This document shows positions 40,330 through 48,644 of a DNA stretch of 48,644 nt, piece by piece. Origin of the DNA: Legionellales bacterium UBA4759 (GTDB lineage Bacteria; Pseudomonadota; Gammaproteobacteria; Legionellales; Legionellaceae); contig DHHZ01000010.1 of assembly GCA_002403515.1 (NCBI GenBank), positions 1 through 48,644 of the forward strand, read 5' to 3'. Each line of letters starts with the position of its first letter. Within the stretch, counting starts at the first letter, position 1. Made by a program: the position numbers and the translations under genes. A model generated the notes under the pieces. The model saw only the letters and a list, made by a program, of their open reading frames with translations, searched no databases and had not been told where the DNA came from.

Positions 40330-41853
40330 ATGAAACCATTATTGCTTCTAATTTTAGATGGGTGGGGACATCTGGATCGCAAAGAACACAATGCTATCCA
40401 AATGGCAAATACACCTCAATGGGATCGTTGGCTCAAAAACTGCCCGCATGCACTACTCGAGGCCTCCGGTCAAGCAGTTGGTCTTCCTGAAAATCAAATT
40501 GGTAACTCAGAAGTTGGGCACATGCATATTGGTTCAGGACGCGTCACATTTCAAGATCTATGTCGAATTAATCATGACATCCAAAACGGGCATTTTTTTC
40601 AAAACCCAATACTTATTGACCTGTATCAAAATACATTAAAAAATCAAGCCACTTTACATATCATGGGCTTATTTTCACCTGGTGGCGTGCACGCTCACCA
40701 AGACCATCTTTTTGCTTTAATTGAATTGTGCCAACAACAAGGCTTAAAAAATGTCGCATTACACCTTTTCTTAGATGGCAGAGATACACCACCCAAATCG
40801 GCCATACAAAGTATTAAGCAACTCGAACAAAAACTTCAAGCAACGCCTGAGATAAAAATTGCTTCTATTTGTGGTCGTTTTTATGCCATGGATAGAGATA
40901 AGCGATGGGAGCGGGTAGAAGAGGCATATGATTTACTCACTACAGGGAATAAGCCGCACTTTGCAAATGCCATTGATGCTATTGAATCCGCATATAGACA
41001 AGGCCTAAGTGATGAGTTTGTCCCCCCTTGTGTTATAGGAAAAGAAGCTCATATTATTAAAAATAATGACAACATATTTTTCTTTAATTTCCGAGCGGAT
41101 AGAGCAATTCAATTGTGCGATAGTCTTATCTATGCCAATTTTGATGGTTTTAAGCGACAAGTTGTACCCAAAATTCATGAATTGGTAAGTATGGTTTCTT
41201 ACGCTGAGCATTTAAAAATTCGAACTGCTTATTTACCACAGAATTTAACACAAACATTGGGTGAGATTTTTGCAAAACATCATCTTTCTCAACTAAGGAT
41301 TGCAGAAACAGAAAAATTCCCCCATGTGACTTATTTTTTTAATGGCGGCAGCGAGGCTATTTTTCCTGGAGAAGAACGCGTTCTGATTCCCTCTCCAAAA
41401 GTAAAAACTTATAACTTAAGCCCACAAATGCGCGCTTTTGATTTAACGGATAAGATTATTGAAGTCATTGCATCGAAAAAATATGATGTTATCGTTGCCA
41501 ACTTTGCCAATGCGGATATGGTCGGCCATTGTGGAGAATTACCTGCAACCATTGAGGCCATTGAAAGTCTTGACCAATGCTTTACCAAGCTCAATGAGGC
41601 TTTAAATGCCCATGACGCCCATGCCATCATTACAGCCGATCACGGTAATGCAGAAATCATGTATGATGAAGAAAAGCAACAAAATCACACCGCGCACACT
41701 TTATCGCCCGTGCCATTTGTATATGTTGGAAAAAATTGTCAAATCACCCAGACTCATGGTAGCTTAATAGATGTTGCTCCGACGGTATTGTATTTATTAG
41801 GGATATCCAAACCCAAAGAAATGACCGGTAATAGTTTATTAAAAAGAACTTAA
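40330..41853 (+). CDS. gpmI: 2,3-bisphosphoglycerate-independent phosphoglycerate mutase
   Basis: GpmI interconverts 3- and 2-phosphoglycerate in glycolysis with two Mn2+ ions. The 507 residues match the family. The metal ligand Asp10 is in LLLILDGWG, the phosphoserine Ser60 in QIGNSEVGHMHIGSGR, and later alkaline-phosphatase-fold ligands are in NFANADMVGHCG and ITADHGNAE. AGGG precedes the ATG. envC begins one base after its stop, the gpmI-envC-ctpA order found in several gammaproteobacteria. Confidence 0.97.
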   Translation: MKPLLLLILDGWGHLDRKEHNAIQMANTPQWDRWLKNCPHALLEASGQAVGLPENQIGNSEVGHMHIGSGRVTFQDLCRINHDIQNGHFFQNPILIDLYQNTLKNQATLHIMGLFSPGGVHAHQDHLFALIELCQQQGLKNVALHLFLDGRDTPPKSAIQSIKQLEQKLQATPEIKIASICGRFYAMDRDKRWERVEEAYDLLTTGNKPHFANAIDAIESAYRQGLSDEFVPPCVIGKEAHIIKNNDNIFFFNFRADRAIQLCDSLIYANFDGFKRQVVPKIHELVSMVSYAEHLKIRTAYLPQNLTQTLGEIFAKHHLSQLRIAETEKFPHVTYFFNGGSEAIFPGEERVLIPSPKVKTYNLSPQMRAFDLTDKIIEVIASKKYDVIVANFANADMVGHCGELPATIEAIESLDQCFTKLNEALNAHDAHAIITADHGNAEIMYDEEKQQNHTAHTLSPVPFVYVGKNCQITQTHGSLIDVAPTVLYLLGISKPKEMTGNSLLKRT

Positions 41854-41854
41854 C

Positions 41855-42982
41855 ATGATTAAATCCATATTGATAAAAATAATAAACATGATGATATACC
41901 CATTTCTTGTGGGTATATCCTTTGCAACGGAGCCAAAACTCAATCAAGTTCAAAATAATTTAAAAAAAATTGAATACAAAATTTCAAAAATTAAACAAGA
42001 TATCCATGTTAAACAGAAAACTCACCAACAAATTCAACAGGTAATTTCAAAACAAGACCAAGAAATTCAAAAAACCTTAACTCAAAAATTAACACTCAAT
42101 AAGAAAATAAATATTTTACAAGTGGAAATCCAAAGAATTGAATTGGCTTTGCGTCAGTCAAAGAGGAAAATGATAAGTTATCAAAAAAATATTTATAATC
42201 ATTTAAATCTTCATCTCCAACTGGCTGAAGAAACTTATTGGCAAATTATTTTTAGCGCTCAAAATCCATTTGATTATCATCAACGCTTGGATTTGTATCA
42301 ATACCTGTATCGCTCGGAACAAAAAACTCTTGAACAAATCAAAGAAGAAAAAGCTCAACTGACCTTAAACCAAAATAACCTTACAGATAATATCTCCAGT
42401 TTAAATAACCTCAAGCAACAATTAGAAGTCAAAGAACTCACTATTCGTGAAGAAAAAAATAAACAAACACAAAAATTAAATCAAGTGGATACGGAGCTCG
42501 CTAAAAATCATGAAGAGCTTAAAAATATTCAAAAAAACCAAGCACAGCTTAAAGTATTGGTTCAAAGTCTTTTAAAAGAGAATCAACTGCGTTCAAATCG
42601 CCCATTTACCGTCATGAAAAATAAATTAAATTACCCCATCAGCAGTCCTAATCCAAGCATTACCAAAATTCAAAATGGGGTTATGTTTAAAGCGCCTGAG
42701 AATACCAGTGTTCATGCGGTTTCTTCGGGCAAAGTAGTATTTGCAGATTGGTTAAATGGTTATGGATACCTTGTCATTATTGATCATGGCTGGGGCTTTA
42801 TGAGTTTATATGGCAATAATCAAACCTTACTCAAACATAAAGGTGATTATGTCCACCAAGCAGATTCGATTGCAACTGTCGGTCATAGTGGCGCATTTCA
42901 TCAAACTGGCTTGTATTTTGAAATTCGACAAAGAGCCCATGTTGTATCTGCCATGAATTGGTTCCAAAAAAGAACGGCTTAA
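41855..42982 (+). CDS. envC: EnvC-like murein hydrolase activator (M23/LytM domain)
   Basis: EnvC-type proteins activate the septal amidases AmiA/AmiB in daughter-cell separation. The 375-aa protein has a signal sequence (MMIYPFLVGISFA) with likely cleavage before TEPK, long coiled coils (about 27-230), and a C-terminal LytM domain (about 275-375) with GYGYLVIIDHGWGFMSLYGN and LYFEIRQRAHVV. The LytM domain shows the HGxGxxSLY and LYFEIR cores but lacks a clear full set of zinc ligands, as expected for an activator rather than an enzyme. It lies between gpmI and ctpA on the same strand. Confidence 0.9.
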   Translation: MIKSILIKIINMMIYPFLVGISFATEPKLNQVQNNLKKIEYKISKIKQDIHVKQKTHQQIQQVISKQDQEIQKTLTQKLTLNKKINILQVEIQRIELALRQSKRKMISYQKNIYNHLNLHLQLAEETYWQIIFSAQNPFDYHQRLDLYQYLYRSEQKTLEQIKEEKAQLTLNQNNLTDNISSLNNLKQQLEVKELTIREEKNKQTQKLNQVDTELAKNHEELKNIQKNQAQLKVLVQSLLKENQLRSNRPFTVMKNKLNYPISSPNPSITKIQNGVMFKAPENTSVHAVSSGKVVFADWLNGYGYLVIIDHGWGFMSLYGNNQTLLKHKGDYVHQADSIATVGHSGAFHQTGLYFEIRQRAHVVSAMNWFQKRTA

Positions 42983-43015
42983 TTCAAGACAATAGTTAAG
43001 GCAAGATGCATGTTA

Positions 43016-43044
43016 TTGACCGAATATAGCAGCTACCCTATAAT
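43016..43044 (+). promoter_or_regulatory. Strong sigma70 promoter for ctpA
   Basis: TTGACC (43016-43021) and a perfect TATAAT (43039-43044) are exactly 17 bp apart. Transcription would start near 43051, giving a 5' leader of about 92 bases, so ctpA need not depend on gpmI-envC transcription. Confidence 0.8.
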
Positions 43045-43142
43045 AAAAATTCACTGGATTTCTAGCAACTTGTCTAATTTGGATTACATTTGTTGCCAGA
43101 ATCAATATTTTGCTGTTGTGCTTAAAAGAAAAGGAGAACTTT

Positions 43143-44540
43143 ATGCACTGGCCGTACAAAAATCTTTTGAGTATAACACTTTTAAATCTTGCGCTCATTA
43201 AAGCAGGCATGGCTCTTGAAGCCCCTCAACAAGCACAAGAATTAACGCCTAATCAACAAATATCCATGGATGAGATTCAGCGTTTTTCAAATGCTATCAA
43301 CTTAATAAAAAAATATTATGTCACGCCAACTGATGATAAAATTTTGTTTGATAACGCTATTCGAGGCATGCTAACTGGTCTTGATCCACATTCCACTTAC
43401 CTTGATGAAAAAGACTTTAAAGAACTCCAAGCAAGCACAAATGGTGAGTTTGGTGGTTTAGGCATTGAAGTCACCATGGAGCATGGTGCTTTAAAAGTCA
43501 TTACCCCAATGGTGGATACCCCAGCATTTAAAGCAGGTATTAAACCAGGTGACTACATCGTTAAATTAGATGATAAAGCAGTACAAGGCCTAGAGTTAAA
43601 AGATGCTGTAAATATTATGCGAGGAAAACCAGGTAGCAAAATAGGCTTAACGATAGTTCGAATGGGTTCTCCAAAACCTCTTACCTTTCAATTAACCCGA
43701 GAAGTCATCGAAGTAAAAAGCGTCAAAGCAGAACTTCTAGATGGTAAATATGGTTATGTAAGATTGACCCAGTTCCAGGCGACTACAGATAAGGACATGG
43801 AAAAAGCAATTGCTGAAATCAAAATGAAAGCTGGCGGCCAACTTAAAGGCTTGATTTTAGATTTACGAAATAACCCTGGTGGACTTTTAGATTCAGCCAT
43901 TCAAATCTCTGGCGCTTTCCTTGGAAAAGGCACAGAAAAACATCCCGAGGTCATCGTTTACACCAAAGGAAGACTCCCGGGTTCAGAATTCACCGCCCTC
44001 TCACAATCTGATGATGTTTTGCAACATGCCCCTATGGTTGTTCTCATCAATAATGGTTCTGCATCTGCCTCTGAAATTGTTGCTGGAGCGCTTAAAGACA
44101 ATCAAAGAGCCATTATCGTAGGTACCCAAAGTTTTGGGAAAGGCTCCGTACAAACTGTATTGCCGTTAGATGATGATAGAGCCATCAAACTGACCACTGC
44201 ACTCTACTACACGCCAAACGGTACTTCAATTCAAGCGGAAGGTATTACACCCGATATCGTTGTAGAAGAAATGAAAATTGCAGGTCTTGATTCAGAAAAA
44301 GACCCCTTGCAAGCACTTAAATTTAGTGAATCTACTTTAAAACAACACATTGTCACCAAAAATGTTGCTAAAAATAAAAATTCACTCAATGCAGATGAAA
44401 AACGTTTGATGAAAGAAGATTACCAAAAATATACTGCATTAACGATTTTAAAAGGTTTAGCGCTTTCTGCTGAAGAGAGAACTATTAATGCAGTAGCAAA
44501 AGCACCAAGTTCTAATGAAATCGTATCCAACATTCAGTAA
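43143..44540 (+). CDS. ctpA: Carboxy-terminal processing protease (S41 family)
   Basis: CTPs are periplasmic Ser/Lys proteases that trim or degrade envelope proteins, including murein hydrolases. ATG at 43143 was chosen because AAGGAG lies six bases upstream; the open frame starts 11 codons earlier. The 465-aa protein has a signal peptide (LLSITLLNLALIKAGMALEA), a helical N-terminal part, a PDZ domain (about 105-190, GGLGIEVTMEHGALKVI), and the protease domain with NNPGGLLD. The catalytic Ser308 is in NNGSASASEI and Lys333 in TQSFGKGSVQ, with the typical 25-residue spacing. A hairpin follows the stop. Confidence 0.95.
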   Translation: MHWPYKNLLSITLLNLALIKAGMALEAPQQAQELTPNQQISMDEIQRFSNAINLIKKYYVTPTDDKILFDNAIRGMLTGLDPHSTYLDEKDFKELQASTNGEFGGLGIEVTMEHGALKVITPMVDTPAFKAGIKPGDYIVKLDDKAVQGLELKDAVNIMRGKPGSKIGLTIVRMGSPKPLTFQLTREVIEVKSVKAELLDGKYGYVRLTQFQATTDKDMEKAIAEIKMKAGGQLKGLILDLRNNPGGLLDSAIQISGAFLGKGTEKHPEVIVYTKGRLPGSEFTALSQSDDVLQHAPMVVLINNGSASASEIVAGALKDNQRAIIVGTQSFGKGSVQTVLPLDDDRAIKLTTALYYTPNGTSIQAEGITPDIVVEEMKIAGLDSEKDPLQALKFSESTLKQHIVTKNVAKNKNSLNADEKRLMKEDYQKYTALTILKGLALSAEERTINAVAKAPSSNEIVSNIQ

Positions 44541-44542
44541 CC

Positions 44543-44564
44543 AGAGAGGGGACAACCCCTCTCT
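44543..44564 (+). terminator. Hairpin terminator after ctpA
   Basis: AGAGAGGGG/CCCCTCTCT forms a perfect 9-bp stem with an ACAA loop, directly after the ctpA stop. The T-run is poor (ATAGTCCGTTTTATT), so termination may be partial. It separates ctpA from icmH. Confidence 0.65.
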
Positions 44565-44694
44565 ATAGTCCGTTTTATTAAGAATAAAATAAAAAGGAAA
44601 TTTTTAATCAAAAGTTATCAGCTTGAGATAAAATTTATACTTCTCAAACGCATGAACATGTCGTATGATTTTAATATAGTCCTTTGGAGCGAAA

Positions 44695-45483
44695 ATGATG
44701 CTTGCCGAAACCTTATCGGCTACATTTATCAAGCAAATATCACCAGTTCAAAATTTACCGATTGAGCTAGGTTACTTTCGCTCAAAATTATTTATTACTG
44801 ATGCATTTACCAATCCATTAATTGCGGCGGCAAGCCCCATCATATCACTTTTAGAACGTATCAATATCGCCACCCAACTTCCAGAAATTGCTCTATTGCA
44901 TGAAAATATTCAACATGAGTTCTTGGCTTTCTATAGCCGCCTTAAAGCCCAACATTGCTCTGATGAGTTCTTTTCTATTGCCAGTTATCTTTTAAGTGCA
45001 ACCACAGATGAGTTGTTAGGAAAAAACTATTTGCGTCTATCAGGCCAGATTGAAAGTTTCAAAGCATTCACGCCTATCACTATTGATGACATTGGTCCTG
45101 AAGAACATTTTTTCAACATTTTAAAACAACTGATTATAGAACCTGAGCAATTCTTAGATTTGATTGAATTAACCTATTATTGTTTGATGGTTGGTTTTGA
45201 AGGCAAATACCACTTACAAACCAATAGCCGAAGTGATCTCGATAATCTCATAGAAAATTTATATCAACTCATTCAAAAGTACAGAACAAACCAAAACCAT
45301 AAGCTTTTTAAAAACTATATTTTAAAAACACCTATTACTGGTAAAAAAAATACGCTTAAAACCATCATGATATCATTAGTCTTGACCATGATGTGCCTCA
45401 CCTCAATTAGCCAAATATGGTTTAACCACGAAGCAAGTCAATTATTAAATACCCAAGAGTCATCATTGGAGTCGTTATTATAA
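44695..45483 (+). CDS. icmH: Type IVB secretion protein IcmH (DotU family)
   Basis: IcmH/DotU is an inner-membrane protein that, with IcmF, stabilises the Dot/Icm type IVB secretion core. The 262-aa protein has the DotU-type cytoplasmic helical domain: ITDAFTNPLIAAASPIISLL at about 35-54, YLLSATTDELLG, then HFFNILKQLIIEPEQFLDLI, and the family block YYCLMVGFEGKYHL. A single C-terminal span follows at about 222-242 (TIMISLVLTMMCLTSISQIW). There is no OmpA-like peptidoglycan-binding extension as in many TssL proteins. GGAG precedes the ATG and the stop overlaps icmF as TAATG. The 154-bp upstream gap holds a TATACT (44636) but no clear -35 box. Confidence 0.85.
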   Translation: MMLAETLSATFIKQISPVQNLPIELGYFRSKLFITDAFTNPLIAAASPIISLLERINIATQLPEIALLHENIQHEFLAFYSRLKAQHCSDEFFSIASYLLSATTDELLGKNYLRLSGQIESFKAFTPITIDDIGPEEHFFNILKQLIIEPEQFLDLIELTYYCLMVGFEGKYHLQTNSRSDLDNLIENLYQLIQKYRTNQNHKLFKNYILKTPITGKKNTLKTIMISLVLTMMCLTSISQIWFNHEASQLLNTQESSLESLL

Positions 45484-48374
45484 TGCAGCCCAGTACTCTT
45501 AAACATTTATATCAAACCATTAAACGTCTTGCAGATGCCAACTTTGATAAAAAACTTTCATTTTTAATAGCCACCAGTCAAGAAAAACAAGGAACTACGA
45601 CGGCTTTAATTCATACAGATACACAACATATCACCATTGATGAAGAACATGATTTACATATTTTTTATAATCAACACGGTATTATTTTAGAAATAAATCA
45701 TCATGCATGGCAAAATTTGGCCATGCCACTACCTCAGTTTTTGAAGAAACTCAACAAATGCCATAGAAACTTAAGAATTAGCGGTTTTTTATTTTTTATG
45801 GACATTTCCAACTTATTAATTGATGACAATGCAACACAAGCAAACATTGTCAAAGCACATACCCAACATTTATTTAACTTTATTAATGCCTTGGATTATC
45901 CTGTTCGCTCAGCGCTTGTTGTCACTAAATTAGATCAAATCACAGGCTTTACAGATTACTATGGATTTTCTCATCAAATCGAATTAGAGCAAGCACTTGG
46001 CTTTTCAATCCCAACTCAACACACCAACCCTAAATTTAATAAAAAGTTTTCTGAAACCTGGTCTACTTTCATAAATCATTTAAACCAACATGTTATTCAA
46101 AAAATTCATAACACTCGGGGAAATAAAAAACGAATTCTGATTCGAGAATTTCCACTACAATTGGCTTTACTCGAACAAAAATTTTTACTGGTTTTAAAAA
46201 ATATTTCACATCCTAAGGCGCATATCCATGGCATATATTTCACATGCTCAGAGCAACGTGGAAAAAATGTAAATTTTCTCAACCAAAAAATAGAAAATGC
46301 TCTGTCCATGATATCCCCAATAACATCCATGCAATCAGTCAACTACCGGCACTTTTTTATTCGTGGCGCTATACTTCACTGCCAGGAGTTAGCCACCTAT
46401 ACACCCAAGCGCCCTATCTGGCATGACAAAAAAAACTTATCAACACTTGGTTTTGGTGCAATTTTTTCAATATGGTTGATATGGTCTAGCCTAAATTCTC
46501 ACTTATTGCTAAGTGATACTCAAGATAAACTGCATCATCACCATGCGTGGGCAAAAGGCCTAGATTACCATCAACAACTTAACTTACTAGAATCGTGTTT
46601 TAATAACCTACAAAGACTGCCATTTATCTTTACTCAATCCAGCGATATCACCAAACTTAAAAAGCATATTTCTCAGGCTGAAATCCGCTTATTTCAAAAC
46701 CATATTCAACCCGAATACGATGCATTGATTAAGCAAGAAATGCAAAATAGGGATATTAGAAAAAGTTTTAATGCGCTTAAAGTTTACAAAATTCTTAGCC
46801 TTAAAAAGAAAGACCAAACAGAATTTGCTTTACAATGGATTGAAAATAATCTGCAAACACCTCAATCCAAAGAGCAACTTGCATTATTTAAAAAATTATT
46901 ATGGCAAATACAATGGCAGGCTGATGAGCAGGCCATGGAGTCAACTCAAGCACTTTTAAATGCCTTACCCACTGAATATTTGGTATATCAATTAATTAAC
47001 CCCAATTTAATTAAAAAAACCAAAAATATTCAAATTCCAGGATTCCAACCTGAAAAATTATCTTTACCTGATTGTTTTACTAAAGCCGGTTTTTATCCCG
47101 CACAAAATCAAATTAAAAATGGACTGATAGCATTTAAAAAAGATGCCTGGGTACTTGATAAAGAAATACCACAAAATCTCGAGTCTAAACTTATCGAAAC
47201 CTACACCAGTCACTATGTCAATTACTGGAAAAATTTATATAAAGAATTCAAACCACAACATTTTAATTCATTTCTTGAGGCCAATAGCGTTTTTGAAACA
47301 CTACAAACACAAAAATCATTTGAAAAAATTACTGCATTAATTGCCGATCAAACTGCGCCAAATATTAAGAAATCAAAAGATTTATTTAATCAAAAAATTT
47401 CAAGTCAATTCACCGAACTTCATTTTTCACAAAATTCTGATGAAACCATTCATCACTATTGGAAAGATCTCAAACAGTTTACAAATACATTTTTGGTGAT
47501 TGATAATCACGGCCAAGCATCATTTCAATATTTAAGGGCTTATTTCAATCAAACGCAATACAATGACGTTCTTTACCGACTTGGGGAAATGTCTAAACAT
47601 ATGCCAGAACCAATGGCTTCTTGGCTAAATCAAATTAATGAAGACATTTGGCTTTCATTATTTCAATCTACCAAAACATATCTTAATGAAATGTGGTACA
47701 CCCAAGTCATACAGCCTTACAAAAATGAGGTTTTGGGGCACTATCCATTTAATGAGTCGGGTGACGAAATCAATATCGCAGTGTTCGAAGAGTTCTTCTC
47801 GCCAAATGGGAGAATACAACAGTTTTTTAGAGATTATCTGCAAGCATTTATCAACACCAATCAAGCACAATGGGAAATAAAGATTGTCAACGATAAACAA
47901 TTACCGATTAAAACGACTATCATCGATGCCCTAATTCAAGCGAACGTGATATCAAACATGTTTTTTCCAAACAATGCTAGCCATAGTCGAATTCAATTTA
48001 GCCTTGAGAAAATGTCATTAGACCCAGTCATTGCGCAGCTCAAATTTAGTATTGGCTCACAAACATTCAATGATAATCAACAAGAAAGCAACCCCATAGC
48101 AAACTTCAATTGGCCTGAAACCAATTCTTCTCTTAAAATTCAAACCATCGATGGTGAAAATTTTGCACTTGAAGAACAAGGACAATGGGCCCTGTTCAAA
48201 TTGTTACAACAAGTCAATGTCATTCCTGACCCCAATGACCCAAGCGCACTTCAAGTCTTATTGGAAATCAATGGCAATTCAGGAAGGTATTTACTCAAAA
48301 CGACAACGCTTTTAAATCCTTTCACCCCTGGAATTCTTTCTAATTTTGATTTAGAAGAAAAAATCACCAATTAA
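45483..48374 (+). CDS. icmF: Type IVB secretion protein IcmF
   Basis: IcmF pairs with IcmH to stabilise the Dot/Icm core complex; its type VI homologue is TssM. The 963 residues fit Legionella IcmF rather than the longer TssM. The N-terminal cytoplasmic part (1-315) resembles the GTPase-like region of the family: RISGFLFFMDISNLLID and YPVRSALVVTKLDQITGF look like strand-Asp and TKxD motifs. The Walker A position reads ATSQEKQGTTTAL, without the Gly-Lys pair. One membrane span lies at about 320-340 (FGAIFSIWLIWSSL). The rest is a helical periplasmic domain followed by a beta-rich C-terminal region (about 780-963). No other dot/icm or tss gene is in view. Confidence 0.85.
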   Translation: MQPSTLKHLYQTIKRLADANFDKKLSFLIATSQEKQGTTTALIHTDTQHITIDEEHDLHIFYNQHGIILEINHHAWQNLAMPLPQFLKKLNKCHRNLRISGFLFFMDISNLLIDDNATQANIVKAHTQHLFNFINALDYPVRSALVVTKLDQITGFTDYYGFSHQIELEQALGFSIPTQHTNPKFNKKFSETWSTFINHLNQHVIQKIHNTRGNKKRILIREFPLQLALLEQKFLLVLKNISHPKAHIHGIYFTCSEQRGKNVNFLNQKIENALSMISPITSMQSVNYRHFFIRGAILHCQELATYTPKRPIWHDKKNLSTLGFGAIFSIWLIWSSLNSHLLLSDTQDKLHHHHAWAKGLDYHQQLNLLESCFNNLQRLPFIFTQSSDITKLKKHISQAEIRLFQNHIQPEYDALIKQEMQNRDIRKSFNALKVYKILSLKKKDQTEFALQWIENNLQTPQSKEQLALFKKLLWQIQWQADEQAMESTQALLNALPTEYLVYQLINPNLIKKTKNIQIPGFQPEKLSLPDCFTKAGFYPAQNQIKNGLIAFKKDAWVLDKEIPQNLESKLIETYTSHYVNYWKNLYKEFKPQHFNSFLEANSVFETLQTQKSFEKITALIADQTAPNIKKSKDLFNQKISSQFTELHFSQNSDETIHHYWKDLKQFTNTFLVIDNHGQASFQYLRAYFNQTQYNDVLYRLGEMSKHMPEPMASWLNQINEDIWLSLFQSTKTYLNEMWYTQVIQPYKNEVLGHYPFNESGDEINIAVFEEFFSPNGRIQQFFRDYLQAFINTNQAQWEIKIVNDKQLPIKTTIIDALIQANVISNMFFPNNASHSRIQFSLEKMSLDPVIAQLKFSIGSQTFNDNQQESNPIANFNWPETNSSLKIQTIDGENFALEEQGQWALFKLLQQVNVIPDPNDPSALQVLLEINGNSGRYLLKTTTLLNPFTPGILSNFDLEEKITN

Positions 48375-48425
48375 AGTATTGAACCAATTAATCATTCAAA
48401 CTGAGGACTGTCAGTATCAACTAGC

Positions 48426-48644
48426 TTAAAGCTTATCTATAATTTTCTGTAATACTTTAACTGCATTATGAAATGCCTTAGACATTTCTTTTTCACGGAT
48501 GGTATGTCCTCCATTTTCAACAATATACAGTTTTGAGTTTGGGCATAACTGATGTAAATGATAAGCCACAGTGAGCCTACAAATTATATCATAACGACCA
48601 TGTACGATAACACAAGGTAGATGTGATAGAGCTGCGTTTGTTCT
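48426..48644 (-). CDS. pip: Proline iminopeptidase, C-terminal part (5' end outside window)
   Basis: The minus-strand frame enters at the window edge and runs 72 codons to a TAA at 48426. The residues CVIVHGRYDIICRLTVAYHL and the later IVENGGHTIRE match the end of an alpha/beta-hydrolase of the S33 proline iminopeptidase type: the catalytic Asp is in HGRYDIIC and the catalytic His in GGHT. These enzymes remove N-terminal proline from peptides. About three quarters of the gene is missing. The family is probable; another S33 peptidase remains possible. It is convergent with icmF across 51 bp. Confidence 0.75.
   Translation of the reverse strand, partial: RTNAALSHLPCVIVHGRYDIICRLTVAYHLHQLCPNSKLYIVENGGHTIREKEMSKAFHNAVKVLQKIIDKL

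Noticed and set aside
43010..43201. 63-codon plus-strand frame before ctpA
   Set aside because: It spans the ctpA promoter and start in another frame and has no ribosome-binding site.
44660..44694. Possible PmrA box before icmH (TTTTAATATAG)
   Set aside because: Only one half-site resembling the Legionella PmrA repeat is present; chance occurrence is likely in AT-rich sequence.
44695..48374. Reading the DotU/IcmF pair as type VI secretion
   Set aside because: IcmF is shorter than TssM, has a single span and a degenerate Walker A, the DotU protein lacks an OmpA-like extension, and no tss gene is nearby. A final decision needs a tree.
1..48644. CRISPR arrays, insertion sequences, prophage, tRNA or rRNA genes, replication origin
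   Set aside because: No regularly spaced repeats, transposase or integrase frames, cloverleaf sequences, rRNA segments or DnaA-box clusters were seen on either strand.

Overview
The window looks like a chromosomal segment of a low-GC gammaproteobacterium, most likely of the order Legionellales (Legionella, Berkiella or Aquicella-like). The reasons are the GacA/LetA-UvrC pair, a Legionella-type secreted GDSL lipase, phenylalanine hydroxylase, and above all an IcmH(DotU)-IcmF pair of the type IVB (Dot/Icm) secretion kind. The taxonomic call is inference from gene content; no rRNA or tRNA gene, CRISPR array, insertion sequence or prophage was seen. The genes are tightly packed, with many ATGA or TAATG overlaps, overlapping convergent 3' ends, and frequent TTG or GTG starts.

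Layout. 1-4628 (minus): a GtrA-type membrane protein cut by the window edge, uvrC, the response regulator gacA/letA, phenylalanine hydroxylase and a BioC-like methyltransferase. 4652-8238 (plus): a ComF-type phosphoribosyltransferase, a 93-aa unknown and an 830-aa unknown. 8319-11986 (plus): hemA-prfA-prmC and a 3-methyladenine glycosylase. 12102-19692: dksA, waaA (minus), djlA, then on the minus strand a GDSL lipase, a DEAD-box helicase and fadH. 19875-25146: murB, followed by a terminated stretch with three GGA motifs that may be a CsrA-binding RNA, then trmB-hflK-hflC-purA on the minus strand. 25379-25804: rpmB-rpmG. 26000-28279: tryptophan 2,3-dioxygenase and kynureninase, convergent. 28449-29815: hpf, ptsO, and pssA (minus). 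30092-31992: a CDF metal exporter coupled to a ZIP transporter. 31998-33029: an acidic, disordered orphan protein with its own promoter. 33168-40261 (minus): the envelope-biogenesis cluster uppS-cdsA-rseP-bamA-skp-fabZ-lpxA, without lpxD in its usual place. 40330-44540 (plus): gpmI-envC-ctpA. 44695-48374 (plus): icmH-icmF. The window ends in the 3' part of a proline iminopeptidase gene (minus).

How the genes fit together. Most are housekeeping: outer-membrane and lipid A assembly, peptidoglycan and isoprenoid-carrier synthesis, translation termination, membrane proteolysis and DNA repair. The lifestyle signal comes from IcmH-IcmF (stabilisers of a Dot/Icm core), the two-component regulator that in Legionella drives the replicative-to-transmissive switch through CsrA-binding RNAs, the secreted lipase, and possible effector-like orphans. 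No wholly new system can be proved from sequence alone. The best candidates for new biology are the GGA-motif RNA at 20935-21033, the 93-aa/830-aa pair at 5400-8238, and the acidic orphan at 31998-33029.
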